Shown: positions 24,316-32,535 of the stretch, piece by piece
How positions within the stretch are numbered: the stretch's first letter is position 1
How the letters are laid out: every line of letters starts with the position of its first letter
NCBI GenBank assembly: GCA_019422525.1
Contig: JAHZDE010000003.1
Coordinates: forward strand, 282,445-314,979
Direction of reading: 5' to 3'
Source: Clostridiales bacterium
Lineage (GTDB): Bacteria > Bacillota > Clostridia > Oscillospirales > Acutalibacteraceae
DNA: 32,535 nucleotides
Notes under the pieces: model-generated
What the model saw: only the letters and a program-made list of their open reading frames with translations
Databases searched by the model: none
Told to the model about the DNA's origin: nothing
Position numbers and translations under genes: made by a program

Positions 24316-25608
24316 TTACAGCCGGGGATTTTCCTCCAAATACATGGCCATGCCCGGCGAAATCTCCCGAATCTTATCCAGAATTTCCGAAGCGCCCGGG
24401 TCATCCATAGCCCGATAAATCCGATAAGCCAGGGACAAATGGTCCTCGTCAAAGTCGTCCCCGCTCAGGCGCAGGCATGTGTCGATATGCTCCCGGGCAG
24501 CCAGCAAATCGCTTCTCTTTTCACAGGTAGCCAGATTGAAATAATAGGCCGGCTCCGTGCTGTCATAGCTAATGGCCTTTTTCAGTGCAGCAATGGCACG
24601 CTCCCGATATTCCTCGTTATCCGTTTCCACATACAGGCCGAAATACAGCCGGTTTTCCTGATTGTATACTTGTCCGATGTCCTCGTCGGACTCCCCGTCG
24701 GATATGGCAATCAGGCGCTTGAAAATCGTATCGCAAAGCTCCTTGACCTCTTCCTCCCGGTCATGCTTGTTGGCAAAGGATACCAAACATCCCAGATAAT
24801 CCACTTTATCATGGAAGGACTTCCCGCTGTCCATAAATTCCACGGCACAGTCAATCAGCATCTGGCCGGCTGACAAGGAGCCGATAGCGGCTGCCTGCTC
24901 AGCACATTTATCCAGAAATTCCATTTTATCCATCGTCGGGCGCAAATGCTCCATGGCGATTTCCACCAGTTCCACATCCCGCTTACGCATGCCCAAATTA
25001 AAAGACATGACCGCCGACAATCCCTTGGGGAGCGAGCGCTTGGTGCCGGGAGTGGCCTGGCTGCCAACAATGTTCAAGGTTCCCCCGCTGCCGGAACCGG
25101 AAGTCATACGGTCCAGCTTGCGCTCTACCCGAAGAAGAATCGCAGCGATTTCGCTTAGGGACGCACCGGCAGAGGTGCTCTCAAACCCGCGCTCAATCAC
25201 CGGCTCCAAAAAATTCCGAATCTGCTGCACCGCATCCCGCACACCCCGGCGGGAATCCAGGTCATATTCAATGCAGCGGCGGGTACCCAAATCTACCGGA
25301 AGCTCCTGCCCACGGCGTTTGAGGACAATCACCGGTTTACCGGTTTCATCCCGGCGGCCGATTTCATACATGACATTGGGATTCAGGCCGGTCAAGTCCA
25401 CAATACACAAATCCGATTCCTGTACCGACTGGATGACATCCACATCAATCTGTCCGGCTTCCGAGCGATGGTCGCCGCGGATAACCTTAAAATCATAGAT
25501 CTCCAGCGCCGGCTCGATAATCAATTCCAGCAAATCATCGGCATCCTGACGAATCTGCGTGCCCATTTGTCCAATGGGGCTGATGACAAAACAGGTATAC
25601 TTGCTCAC
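24316..25608 (-). CDS. Nucleoside 2-deoxyribosyltransferase-like protein with C-terminal TPR-like repeats
   Basis: 430 residues, no signal or membrane segment. Residues 1-~140 resemble the deoxyribosyltransferase/TIR-like Rossmann fold: FVISPIGQMG near residue 7, RGDHRSEAGQIDVDVIQ, then SDLCIVDLTGLNPNVMYEIGRR with Glu82 in the place of the catalytic Glu of nucleoside deoxyribosyltransferases. A Ser/Gly-rich linker (TSGSGSGGT, near residue 170) follows, then ~230 helical residues with TPR-like patterns (RERAIAALKKAISYDSTEPAYYFNLATCE). GTG start at 25608 behind GGGGA. Proteins with this N-terminal domain are often suspected of nucleotide-based defence, but the function here is unknown. Confidence 0.72.
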   Translation of the reverse strand: MSKYTCFVISPIGQMGTQIRQDADDLLELIIEPALEIYDFKVIRGDHRSEAGQIDVDVIQSVQESDLCIVDLTGLNPNVMYEIGRRDETGKPVIVLKRRGQELPVDLGTRRCIEYDLDSRRGVRDAVQQIRNFLEPVIERGFESTSAGASLSEIAAILLRVERKLDRMTSGSGSGGTLNIVGSQATPGTKRSLPKGLSAVMSFNLGMRKRDVELVEIAMEHLRPTMDKMEFLDKCAEQAAAIGSLSAGQMLIDCAVEFMDSGKSFHDKVDYLGCLVSFANKHDREEEVKELCDTIFKRLIAISDGESDEDIGQVYNQENRLYFGLYVETDNEEYRERAIAALKKAISYDSTEPAYYFNLATCEKRSDLLAAREHIDTCLRLSGDDFDEDHLSLAYRIYRAMDDPGASEILDKIREISPGMAMYLEENPRL

Positions 25609-25681
25609 AAAACATTCCCCTCTCCTACATAGTCATTGATTGTTTTATGATGAAATCCCCGAAAAACAGGCTATCTTTCCC

Positions 25682-25706
25682 GACAACCGGCGCCGCACCG
25701 GCTGTC
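25682..25706. other. GC-rich hairpin downstream of the LURP-one-like gene
   Basis: GACAACCGG and CCGGCTGTC arms (one G-T pair on one strand) flank a 7-nt loop. No T-run follows, so terminator function is doubtful. Confidence 0.3.
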
Positions 25707-25716
25707 TCTGCCTGCT

Positions 25717-26211
25717 TTATACGGGAACCATACATCTCCCCGGTAAAAGTCCCGTTGCATCCACAATCATGGCCGTACACAGACAAAAAAGGCCGTCGTT
25801 CTCCGCCGCATCCAGCGTAATGCCATAAGAGAACATGCCTTCCCCCTGCCAGCAGGGCTCATGAATCATCAGGACATTTCCTTTTTCCACAATATCAAAG
25901 CTGCGATTTTCCAAACTCCCCCGTATATGCCAGTTTTTCCCCTGAAAGAGAATGCCGCCTTTCCGGGTTGCCTTTTGGCACACCACCCGCATTTTTTCTC
26001 CCTGATACAGGCGAAGCTCATATACGCCGACCTCTGTGGTTCCCAGCCGAAGAATCCGGGCTTTTTCTTGCCCATTATCATCCAGCAAAGCAAACACGCC
26101 TCCCAAGGAATGAGGATTCCCATACAAACGGTACAGCAGGCGGCCGCTGGGCTCCTGGACCAAAAAAAGCACATTTCCCGGAAGGGTGCACTGTTTCAGC
26201 AGCAGCTCCAT
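25717..26211 (-). CDS. LURP-one-related (Tubby-like fold) protein
   Basis: 164 residues, beta-rich and without membrane segments. GNVLFLVQEPSGRLLYRLYGNPHSLGGVFALLDDNGQEKARI followed by WHIRGSLENRSFDIVEKGNVLMIHEP follows the repeating strands of the LURP-one-related/YxjI family, a scramblase-like barrel of unknown bacterial role. GGGAGG precedes ATG 26211. Co-directional with the deoxyribosyltransferase-like gene 108 bp downstream. Confidence 0.72.
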   Translation of the reverse strand: MELLLKQCTLPGNVLFLVQEPSGRLLYRLYGNPHSLGGVFALLDDNGQEKARILRLGTTEVGVYELRLYQGEKMRVVCQKATRKGGILFQGKNWHIRGSLENRSFDIVEKGNVLMIHEPCWQGEGMFSYGITLDAAENDGLFCLCTAMIVDATGLLPGRCMVPV

Positions 26212-26286
26212 AAACGCACCTCCCTGTATCTGCTATAGTATCATGTTCCACAGAAAAAATCAATTCAAACGTTGAAAAGTGTTACT

Positions 26287-26697
26287 TTATTTCCCGATGA
26301 GCTTTTCCGCTTCCCGAGCCGCTTCCTCCAAGTAGCTCTGCATGGGGCGAGGCTCCACGCCAACCACCCTGGCGCACCGTGCAATGGGAATCAGCAGTTT
26401 TTTCCCTTCGCTGGAAGAAACCGCCGCCGCCATCGCCGGGGTAATCTCCCCCATCATGGCATTGGCCATCATAATCCCAATAGGACCCAAAATCAAATCG
26501 GCCCGGCCGCTGTTAAAAATAACGGCATTTTCCCCAGTGGCGCCGGCATCAGCCCCTGCCCGGAGCATGGCGGAAGTGGCCATAACATTGGTACCAACCG
26601 CCAGAATTTCCACATCAGGCAGTTTCCGTTTTTTCAGCTCTTCAATCAGGCCGCTTCCAATCCCGCCGCCCTGACCATCTATTACCAATATTTTCAC
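26287..26697 (-). CDS. DUF3842 family protein
   Basis: 136 residues. KILVIDGQGGGIGSGLIEELKK is a nucleotide-binding-like Gly-rich N-terminus, followed by AVGTNVMATSAMLRAGADAGATGENAVIFN and GPIGIMMANAMMGEITPAMA, the whole pattern of DUF3842. Function unknown. The start is GTG at 26697, with GGGAGG six bases upstream; the longer frame is leader. It has its own promoter at 26732-26760. Confidence 0.88.
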   Translation of the reverse strand: MKILVIDGQGGGIGSGLIEELKKRKLPDVEILAVGTNVMATSAMLRAGADAGATGENAVIFNSGRADLILGPIGIMMANAMMGEITPAMAAAVSSSEGKKLLIPIARCARVVGVEPRPMQSYLEEAAREAEKLIGK

Positions 26698-26731
26698 AAA
26701 AATCCTCCCTGTTATTCTTACTTTTCTTTCC

Positions 26732-26760
26732 ACTTTATCTTCTTCTTTTCGGTTTGTCAA
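26732..26760 (-). promoter_or_regulatory. Promoter of the DUF3842 gene
   Basis: TTGACA (26755-26760) and TAAAGT (26732-26737) are 17 nt apart on the minus strand, 35 nt before the GTG start. The remaining divergent gap up to 26916 is very AT-rich and must also hold the promoter of the plus-strand lipoprotein gene, which I could not place. Confidence 0.55.
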
Positions 26761-26916
26761 GAATAGGCCTCTTGGTGTCAAATTTGTAACTCTTTTGTTA
26801 TGATATTTTCATTTTTTATTTTCTTTATTAGAATATTATTTTATCTTTTTTATGTATACTTATCTATAGTTCTCCCATGAAATCAATGTTACTTATTTTA
26901 GAAAGGCTGTGCGCAT

Positions 26917-27705
26917 ATGCGTTTTCATAAAATAAAAGTTGTTTCCCTGATCCTGTTTTCCTGTCTCCTGCTGTCTGCTTGCCAGTCTCCGGCACCTGCT
27001 TCTTCTGCCCAGGAAGATCTACAAAGCACTTCTTCCGTGCAGGAAGCTACCCCTGCACCTACCCCTACCCAAACCCCGGAAGTAACCAGCAGCACTTCCT
27101 CCCAGGAGAGCAGTTCCACAGAAACCAGTACCCCCACCAACACTTCCAACAGTTGTTTCGAAAACTCCGCCTTTGTGGGGAATTCCATGCTGGAAGATTT
27201 AAACATGTTCGGGATTATCGATAACGCCGATTTCTATGCCAAAACCGGTCTGACCGTCTCCACGGTCTTTACCGACTCTACCGTGGACGGTTCTTCCCCT
27301 ATCATGGATGAAGTGGTGGCCGGAAATTATGATAAAGTCTTTTTGATGTTCGGCCTCAACGAGCTGGGCTGGTCCTACAGCGATGTTTTTATTAAGGACT
27401 ATGAAAAAATTATCGATACACTGCGGGAATCCAATCCCAATATTGAAATTTATGTGCAGTCCCTGTTCCCCGTATCCAAAGAGCGCTCCGATAAAAACTT
27501 GTATGGCGTAACCAACGAGCGAATCGAAAGCTATAATCAGATGCTGAAAGACATGACAGAAAAGGAAAAAGTCCATTATGTGGATGTCCACGCCGCCATG
27601 GTGACCAAAGACGGTGCATTGGCCGACGGTGCTTCCCCTGACGGTGTACATCCCAATATGGAGTATTGTAAGACATGGGTACAGTATCTGCGGGACCACT
27701 GTTAA
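26917..27705 (+). CDS. SGNH/GDSL-like hydrolase lipoprotein
   Basis: 262 residues. A lipoprotein signal ends in LLSAC with Cys22, then a ~55-residue Ser/Thr/Pro-rich tether spans to residue 80. The catalytic domain has FVGNSMLED (Ser90; the usual GDS reads GNS), FGLNELG near residue 147 in the place of block III, and SPDGVHPN with Asp242 and His245. It is thus anchored outside the membrane and may be an esterase or act on cell-wall polymers; the substrate is unknown. Its start follows a GAAAGG site. A DUF4358 lipoprotein gene follows after 18 bp. Confidence 0.85.
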   Translation: MRFHKIKVVSLILFSCLLLSACQSPAPASSAQEDLQSTSSVQEATPAPTPTQTPEVTSSTSSQESSSTETSTPTNTSNSCFENSAFVGNSMLEDLNMFGIIDNADFYAKTGLTVSTVFTDSTVDGSSPIMDEVVAGNYDKVFLMFGLNELGWSYSDVFIKDYEKIIDTLRESNPNIEIYVQSLFPVSKERSDKNLYGVTNERIESYNQMLKDMTEKEKVHYVDVHAAMVTKDGALADGASPDGVHPNMEYCKTWVQYLRDHC

Positions 27706-27723
27706 AAAAGGAGAGTATGGATC

Positions 27724-28206
27724 ATGAAAAGTAAAAGAATTTTTGCATTGGCAGCTGCCGCTCTGCTGAGTATTTCCCTCTTGGGCGGCTGTTCACAAAA
27801 CGGCGGGAAAACCATTACTGCCCCGACCAGTGAAGTCTCCAGTAAACTGATGGATTCCCTGTCTTTTGAATACCCTCTCAACGAGCTTCCGGCTGACGCT
27901 GCCAACCGGCTGTATAAGCTGGACGGGGATATTTTAAAAGAGCAGTCTGTGTATGTGGGAACCGGCGGCGCTTTGGCTGACGAAGTAAGCGTGTGGCGCG
28001 TAAAAGATGAAAAAGACGCCGAAACGGTCAAAGAAGCTGCTGAAACCCGCGTGGAGAACCAGAAAGCCAGCTTTAAGGACTATGTGCCTGAGGAAATGCC
28101 CAAGCTGGAAAATGCTGTGATTACGGTGGCTGGCGATACCATCATTTTGTGCGTCAGCTCGGATTCAGACAAGGCCAAGGAAGTCATTTCTTCTTTTGAG
28201 GAATAA
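27724..28206 (+). CDS. DUF4358 family lipoprotein
   Basis: 160 residues with a lipoprotein signal ending in LLGGC (Cys23). The remaining part (ELPADAANRLYKLDGDILKEQSVYVGTGGALADEVSVWRVKD and VSSDSDKAKEVISSF) follows DUF4358. In Clostridia such proteins are often found beside SGNH hydrolase or acyltransferase genes, as here, suggesting a joint extracytoplasmic role; this is inference. AGGAG precedes ATG 27724 by ten bases. Ends before a bidirectional terminator. Confidence 0.88.
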   Translation: MKSKRIFALAAAALLSISLLGGCSQNGGKTITAPTSEVSSKLMDSLSFEYPLNELPADAANRLYKLDGDILKEQSVYVGTGGALADEVSVWRVKDEKDAETVKEAAETRVENQKASFKDYVPEEMPKLENAVITVAGDTIILCVSSDSDKAKEVISSFEE

Positions 28207-28237
28207 TATCCGGAATCAGAAGCTATTATAACAAAAA

Positions 28238-28277
28238 ACAAAATCCCGGCGGAGTTACCTTTCCGCCGGGATTTTTT
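28238..28277. terminator. Bidirectional terminator
   Basis: AAAATCCCGGCGGA and TCCGCCGGGATTTTTT form a 14-bp stem with an 8-nt loop and A/T runs on both sides. It serves the convergent DUF4358 and DUF362 genes. Confidence 0.92.
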
Positions 28278-28292
28278 ATGGAGATAAACGGT

Positions 28293-29423
28293 TTATTTTA
28301 CAGTAATCAGCTCGTACTCCTTGCTGCCCAGTCCCATTTTAACAGCATGCTCAATACCGGAACGCCAGTTGGTGTCGGGATGGGTATAATTGAACACGTC
28401 GTGGCTGTGCTCGCAATCTTCGCCCTTCGCAGCCTTTTCACCAGGGACGCTGTCGGAAATAATCGGCTGTGCCAAACACAAATCCGCACAGGCCATATCC
28501 AGAGCCACCGGGTCGAAAGAAGCCAGCATACCCACATCCGGGATAATGGGACGGTCATTCTCACTGTGGCAGTCGCAGTTGGGGGACACGTCGGTAATCA
28601 GGCTGATATGGAAACAGGGCTTGTTGCGCAGAATCGCGGCGGAATACTCAGCAATTTTACAGTTGAGGATATCGTTTACCTCATCGCCGGCAGCCTCTAC
28701 TGCATCCATGGGACATGCGCCGATACACCGGCCGCAGCCCACACACTTGCTGTGGTCAATGGATGCCTTTTTGTCCGTAATGGTAATGGCTCCATGAGCA
28801 CAGTTTTTCTGGCAGAAGCCGCAGCCCACACAGACAGACTGGTTGACATGGGGCTTTCCGGCGCTGTGCATTTCCATTTTACCGGCACGGCTTCCGCAGC
28901 CCATACCGATGTTTTTAAATGTGCCGCCAAAGCCTGTTGCCTCGTGGCCCTTAAAGTGGGTCAGGGAAATAAAGTTATCGGCATCCATTACCGCCTGGCC
29001 GATTTTGGCCTCTTTCACATACTCGCCGTCCTCAACAGGAACCAATGCTTCATCGGTACCCTTCAGTCCGTCGGCAATGATGATATGGCAGCCGGTAGAA
29101 AAGGGGGAAAATCCATTTTCATAAGCTGCGTCCAGGTGATCCAGGGCATTTTTCCGGCGTCCCACATACAGGGTATTGCAGTCGGTCAAAAAGGCTTTGC
29201 CGCCGTTTTCCTTTACGATGTCCACAATCACCTTGGCATAATTGGGACGAAGGTAAGCCAAGTTGCCCGGCTCGCCAAAATGAATCTTAATGGCGGTAAA
29301 ACGATTTTTCAGCGGCAGCTGCTCAATACCGGCCACCTTGACCAGATGGCGCAGCTTTTCCAGCAAGTTCCGCTGGTTGGGCGCGGTGCTGAAATCGCTA
29401 AAATACACTTTGGATTTTTCCAT
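28293..29423 (-). CDS. DUF362 protein with two 4Fe-4S ferredoxin motifs
   Basis: 376 residues. The N-terminal and C-terminal parts are DUF362-like (KIHFGEPGNLAYLRPNYAKVIVDIV; LTHFKGHEATGFGGTFKNIGMGCGSRAGK; FDPVALDMACADLC). Between them, near residues 190-235, lie two cluster motifs, CVGCGFCQKNCAHGA and CVGCGRCIGACPMDA. An electron-transfer or redox role is expected; the substrate is unknown. ATG 29423 follows AGGAGG by six bases; the longer frame overlaps the exonuclease gene. Third gene of the typA operon. Confidence 0.92.
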   Translation of the reverse strand: MEKSKVYFSDFSTAPNQRNLLEKLRHLVKVAGIEQLPLKNRFTAIKIHFGEPGNLAYLRPNYAKVIVDIVKENGGKAFLTDCNTLYVGRRKNALDHLDAAYENGFSPFSTGCHIIIADGLKGTDEALVPVEDGEYVKEAKIGQAVMDADNFISLTHFKGHEATGFGGTFKNIGMGCGSRAGKMEMHSAGKPHVNQSVCVGCGFCQKNCAHGAITITDKKASIDHSKCVGCGRCIGACPMDAVEAAGDEVNDILNCKIAEYSAAILRNKPCFHISLITDVSPNCDCHSENDRPIIPDVGMLASFDPVALDMACADLCLAQPIISDSVPGEKAAKGEDCEHSHDVFNYTHPDTNWRSGIEHAVKMGLGSKEYELITVK

Positions 29424-29451
29424 AAAATACCTCCTAACGGGTTCATCCCGT

Positions 29452-30366
29452 TCAATTTTCGCCTTTATCTTCCGAAGAAACCGTTTCCGCCGCTTCGGCA
29501 GCAGGAACCGCTTCCTTTTTTTTCTCTTTTTCCTGCCAGGGATAGATTCCCTTTTTGACAACCAGGCCCTCGTATTTCAATTTAAACTGCACTCTTCCCA
29601 CAAACCGGTGATGGCAGGAGCGACATTCAAAGGGCGCCCGGAAGCTCTTGTTGCGCAGGGTCCAGGGCTCCAGCCTTCTGGCCATTTTCCCGCAGCTTTC
29701 ACACCGGAAAAGCAAATCCCCCCGGCGGATAAGCGGATGGTGCAAATCGCTGATAATGACGGTCTTAAACTGAATCTTATCATAAAATTCCTGCCGGAGG
29801 GCATCCTGGATATAACCGTTCAGCCGCTCCCGGTCATACAGCTTTTTCAGGCATTTTAGCGAAAGCAGACTGTCATCCAGCGCCCTGTGATGGTCCATTC
29901 CCTCTTCGTCGATTTCCAAAAGCTGGGCTGCAGTAGACAAACCCATCTGCTGAGCACTGCCGTACTCCATCACATCTTCGCAGTATTTCTGCAAGTCCAC
30001 ATAGCCTGTCAGGAAAGGGATCTTTTCGCTGCCGCAGAAATAGCGGTAGTTTTCAATCAGCGTTAAAATGTCAGAGGTTCCCCAGGTGAGCAGCACCGCC
30101 TCCCCCATCCATTTGCGAAAGCGGCTCTGCACCTGCATAAACTGCCGGCCTGAGGCCAGCTCTTCGTTGGTAATGCTGGTGAGTGTTTTCACTTTCCCGC
30201 TGATCTTTTTCCCTACCTGAGGTCTGACAAGGGAAGAAAACGTACTCACCACAGAAAGGGTTTCGTCGCATTTGACCGCGCCGAACTCGATAATTTCGTT
30301 AATAAACCCTTTCTTTTTCCGGCTGTAAGTGCCGTTCCATTCTAAATCCAGGATGACATACTCCAT
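29452..30366 (-). CDS. DEDDh 3'-5' exonuclease with C-terminal zinc ribbon
   Basis: 304 residues. The DEDDh exonuclease fold is visible: VILDLEWNG near residue 4 (Asp/Glu pair), EIIEFGAV, the middle WGTSDILTL, and HHRALDDSLLSLKCL near residue 160 (His and Asp). A C-terminal segment holds CESC (near 222) and CRSC (near 248), a likely zinc ribbon, then a Lys/Glu/Ala-rich tail. It probably trims RNA or DNA ends, and the zinc ribbon suggests nucleic acid binding. GGAG precedes ATG 30366. It begins 21 bp after typA. Confidence 0.9.
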   Translation of the reverse strand: MEYVILDLEWNGTYSRKKKGFINEIIEFGAVKCDETLSVVSTFSSLVRPQVGKKISGKVKTLTSITNEELASGRQFMQVQSRFRKWMGEAVLLTWGTSDILTLIENYRYFCGSEKIPFLTGYVDLQKYCEDVMEYGSAQQMGLSTAAQLLEIDEEGMDHHRALDDSLLSLKCLKKLYDRERLNGYIQDALRQEFYDKIQFKTVIISDLHHPLIRRGDLLFRCESCGKMARRLEPWTLRNKSFRAPFECRSCHHRFVGRVQFKLKYEGLVVKKGIYPWQEKEKKKEAVPAAEAAETVSSEDKGEN

Positions 30367-30387
30367 TTCAGGACTCCAAACCGTTAC

Positions 30388-32208
30388 TTATTTTTTGCGG
30401 CTGGCTTGTTTCATCCGCAGCTCCTTACTGAGAATCTGCTTGCGCATACGGATGCTCTTGGGAGTAACCTCCACAAACTCGTCCTCCGCGATAAATTCCA
30501 AAGACTGCTCCAGGCTGAGCACTGTGGGCGGGGTCAGCTTCAGTGCTTCGTCAGAGCCGGCTGCACGGGTATTGGTGACGTGCTTTTTCTTGCAGACATT
30601 GACCACAATGTCCTCGTTTTTGGGGCTGGCGCCTACAATCATGCCCTCATACACTTCCACGCCGGGCCCAATGAACAAGCGGCCCCGGTCCTGGGCGGCA
30701 AACAGGCCATAACCGGTGGATTCGCCGGTTTCATGGGCAATCAGGGAGCCCTGCTGGCGCTGTACAATATCTCCCTTATAGGGCTCGTAGCTGTCGAACA
30801 CATGGTTCATAATGCCGTTACCGTTGGTATCGGACATAAACTCAGAACGGTATCCCATGAGTCCGCGGGCCGGAATCTTGAATTCCAAATGGGTCATTCC
30901 GGTATCGCGGGTACCCATATTCACGATTTCCGCCTTACGGGAGCCCAGCTTTTCCATGACGGCGCCTACATAGTTGTCAGGCACCTCAATCATCAGCAAC
31001 TCAATAGGCTCGCATTTTTTGCCGTCGATTTCCTTAAAAATAACCGTGGGGCGGGAAACCTGGAACTCATAGTTCTGGCGGCGCATCTGCTCAATCAGAA
31101 TGGACAAATGCAGCTCGCCACGGCCGGACACCTTAAAGGTATCGGCAGAGTCGGTTTCCTCCACACGCATGGCCACGTTGGTCTCCACCTCTTTAAACAG
31201 GCGGTCCCGCAGATTCCGGGAAGTGACATATTTGCCTTCCCGTCCGGCAAAGGGGCTGTTGTTGACCATGAACATCATGGACACGGTGGGCTCGTCAATC
31301 TTGACAAAGGGCAGCGCTTCCACACACTCGGGGTCACAGGCAGTCTCGCCGATATTCAGGTCGGTAATACCGGAAACTGCCACAATATCACCCAGTTGTG
31401 CAGAATCGGCTTCCACACGCTTCAGGCCTTCAAACTGATACAGCTTGCTGATTTTTACGTTTTTGGTAGTGCCGTCCCGATGGCAGAGCACCATGTTTTC
31501 GTTCACCTTAATGGAACCGCGCTCCACACGACCGATGCCAATACGTCCCACATACTCGTCATAGTCGATGTTGGAGAACAGCACCTGGGCCGGGCCATTC
31601 ATATCGCCGGACGGGGCGGGCACTTCCCGGATGATTTCCTCAAACAGCGGGGTCATATCCTTACCGGGCACATTGGGGTCCATGGTGGCGTATCCATCAC
31701 GGCCGGAAGCATACACAACCGGGAATTCCAGCTGGTCATCATTGGCTCCCAGCTCGATGAACAAATCCAGCACCTCGTCCACCACTTCTGCCGGACGAGC
31801 GCCGGGCCGGTCGATTTTGTTGACGACGACCACCGGTTTTTTACCAAGGCCCAAAGCTTTTTTCAGCACAAAACGGGTCTGCGGCATACAGCCTTCAAAG
31901 GCGTCTACCAGCAGCAGCACGCCGTCCACCATCATCAGGATGCGTTCCACCTCGCCGCCAAAATCGGCATGGCCGGGAGTATCCACGATATTGATTTTGG
32001 TTCCGTTGTACATCACGGCCGTATTCTTGGAGAGGATGGTAATCCCGCGTTCCCGCTCCAAATCGCCGGAGTCCATGACACGCTCGGCAACGGCTTCATT
32101 TTGGCGGAAGATGCCGCTTTGCCGGAGCAACTGGTCTACCAGGGTGGTTTTGCCGTGGTCAACGTGGGCAATGATGGCGACATTACGCAAATTATTTCTC
32201 GTATCCAT
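30388..32208 (-). CDS. typA: Translational GTPase TypA/BipA
   Basis: 606 residues, the normal length. G motifs: AHVDHGKTTL near residue 14, RGIT, DTPGHADFGGEVERI and NKIDRPGARP near residue 128. The later half has the elongation-factor-like domains (SGRGELHLSILIEQMRR) and the BipA-specific C-terminal domain. It acts on the ribosome, in 50S assembly and stress responses. GAGG lies ten bases before ATG. First gene of typA-exonuclease-DUF362. Confidence 0.98.
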   Translation of the reverse strand: MDTRNNLRNVAIIAHVDHGKTTLVDQLLRQSGIFRQNEAVAERVMDSGDLERERGITILSKNTAVMYNGTKINIVDTPGHADFGGEVERILMMVDGVLLLVDAFEGCMPQTRFVLKKALGLGKKPVVVVNKIDRPGARPAEVVDEVLDLFIELGANDDQLEFPVVYASGRDGYATMDPNVPGKDMTPLFEEIIREVPAPSGDMNGPAQVLFSNIDYDEYVGRIGIGRVERGSIKVNENMVLCHRDGTTKNVKISKLYQFEGLKRVEADSAQLGDIVAVSGITDLNIGETACDPECVEALPFVKIDEPTVSMMFMVNNSPFAGREGKYVTSRNLRDRLFKEVETNVAMRVEETDSADTFKVSGRGELHLSILIEQMRRQNYEFQVSRPTVIFKEIDGKKCEPIELLMIEVPDNYVGAVMEKLGSRKAEIVNMGTRDTGMTHLEFKIPARGLMGYRSEFMSDTNGNGIMNHVFDSYEPYKGDIVQRQQGSLIAHETGESTGYGLFAAQDRGRLFIGPGVEVYEGMIVGASPKNEDIVVNVCKKKHVTNTRAAGSDEALKLTPPTVLSLEQSLEFIAEDEFVEVTPKSIRMRKQILSKELRMKQASRKK

Positions 32209-32294
32209 TTCTCGTTTCCCTCACTTCAGGTCTCTGGCAGAGGACAGATTTCCCCTGCTTCTGTTCTTAACTTTACAGATTACAAACAGAGTAT

Positions 32295-32323
32295 AGTATA
32301 CCACTTTTCCCTCCGTTTGTGAA
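32295..32323 (-). promoter_or_regulatory. Putative typA promoter
   Basis: TTCACA (32318-32323) and TATACT (32295-32300) are 17 nt apart on the minus strand, about 87 nt before the typA ATG. The rest of the 272-nt gap holds only the tRNA-Gly terminator and AT-rich sequence. Confidence 0.6.
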
Positions 32324-32445
32324 GATTTCCACCGGGGTCGCCTGCACAAAAAACCAAACAAAAAAGCGCCTTTCAGGTCAAACACCTTTTGTAAACAATG
32401 GCAGGTTCCCGTTTTTTCTAAAAAATCAGCTATCAATGCAAAAAA

Positions 32446-32474
32446 CAAGCCCTGACAGAATCTGTCAGGGCTTG
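32446..32474 (-). terminator. Terminator of the tRNA-Gly unit
   Basis: A perfect 13-bp stem, CAAGCCCTGACAG with CTGTCAGGGCTTG, around AAT, followed on the minus strand by a TTTTTT run. It begins seven bases beyond the tRNA 3' end. Confidence 0.88.
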
Positions 32475-32480
32475 TTATAT

Positions 32481-32535
32481 TGGAGCGGACGACGAGGCTC
32501 GAACTCGCTACCTCCACCTTGGCAAGGTGGCGCTC
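32481..32535 (-). tRNA. tRNA-Gly (anticodon GCC), 5' part outside the window
   Basis: Read on the minus strand the sequence gives the anticodon arm CCACC-TTGCCAA-GGTGG with anticodon GCC, the T-arm GAGTTCGAGCCTC, acceptor GTCCGC, discriminator T and encoded CCA. The D-arm and the 5' acceptor strand are cut off by the window edge. Confidence 0.93.

Noticed and set aside
29424..29451. AACGGG/CCCGTT hairpin between exonuclease and DUF362 genes
   Set aside because: Short, without a T-run and right at the ribosome site; could tune translation but too weak to call a terminator.
28278..29558. 426-codon plus-strand frame
   Set aside because: Antisense to the DUF362 ferredoxin gene, whose cluster motifs are clear; it also begins inside the bidirectional terminator.
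30406..32322. 638-codon open frame on the plus strand
   Set aside because: It is the antisense shadow of typA; its sequence is His/Gly-rich with no family pattern, and typA is certain.

Overview
The window looks like chromosomal DNA of an anaerobic, mid-GC Clostridia bacterium, probably a gut Oscillospiraceae/Ruminococcaceae-type organism. This is an inference from T-box leaders in front of leuA and in the valS region, families typical of Clostridia (DUF3842, DUF4358, DUF3795, DUF362-ferredoxin, AzlCD), and consistent AGGAGG-type ribosome binding sites. Most genes lie on the minus strand. 

Layout: the last two repeats of a CRISPR array (1-114) run in from the left. A Na/Pi cotransporter, a polytopic membrane protein and a divergent AraC regulator/sulfatase pair follow. 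Next come tRNA-Leu(UAG) and an AT-rich restriction-modification island (N4-type methyltransferase on plus; controller protein and MjaI-like endonuclease on minus). Then come YcxB-like and DUF3810 proteins, an Mrr-type nuclease trailing azlCD, and a 198-bp palindromic repeat element. The leuA-leuB operon sits behind a leucine T-box, followed by folC and valS. 

The most unusual part is 20.5-24.3 kb. A second T-box leader, whose specifier aligns as the valine codon GUC, does not sit directly in front of valS. It leads five small, mostly uncharacterised membrane or PH/GRAM-like genes, all co-directional with valS about 2.9 kb downstream. A third, near-identical but truncated T-box copy lies about 0.85 kb upstream. 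It has lost its -10 box and the whole specifier-bearing stem I but keeps the antiterminator/terminator, and it precedes a DUF3795 gene. Between the two copies is also a truncated phosphodiesterase-like gene. This looks like a duplication followed by decay of an amino-acid-sensing riboswitch, plus insertion of genes between a valine sensor and valS. 

The right part carries a nucleoside-2-deoxyribosyltransferase-like/TPR protein, LURP-one-like and DUF3842 proteins, two lipoproteins (SGNH-like and DUF4358), and a typA - DEDDh exonuclease - DUF362 ferredoxin operon. It ends in a partial tRNA-Gly(GCC). Candidate genome-defence loci (CRISPR tail, R-M island, Mrr, deoxyribosyltransferase-like protein) are scattered rather than forming one island. 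All functional names come from reading motifs by eye; no database search was run.
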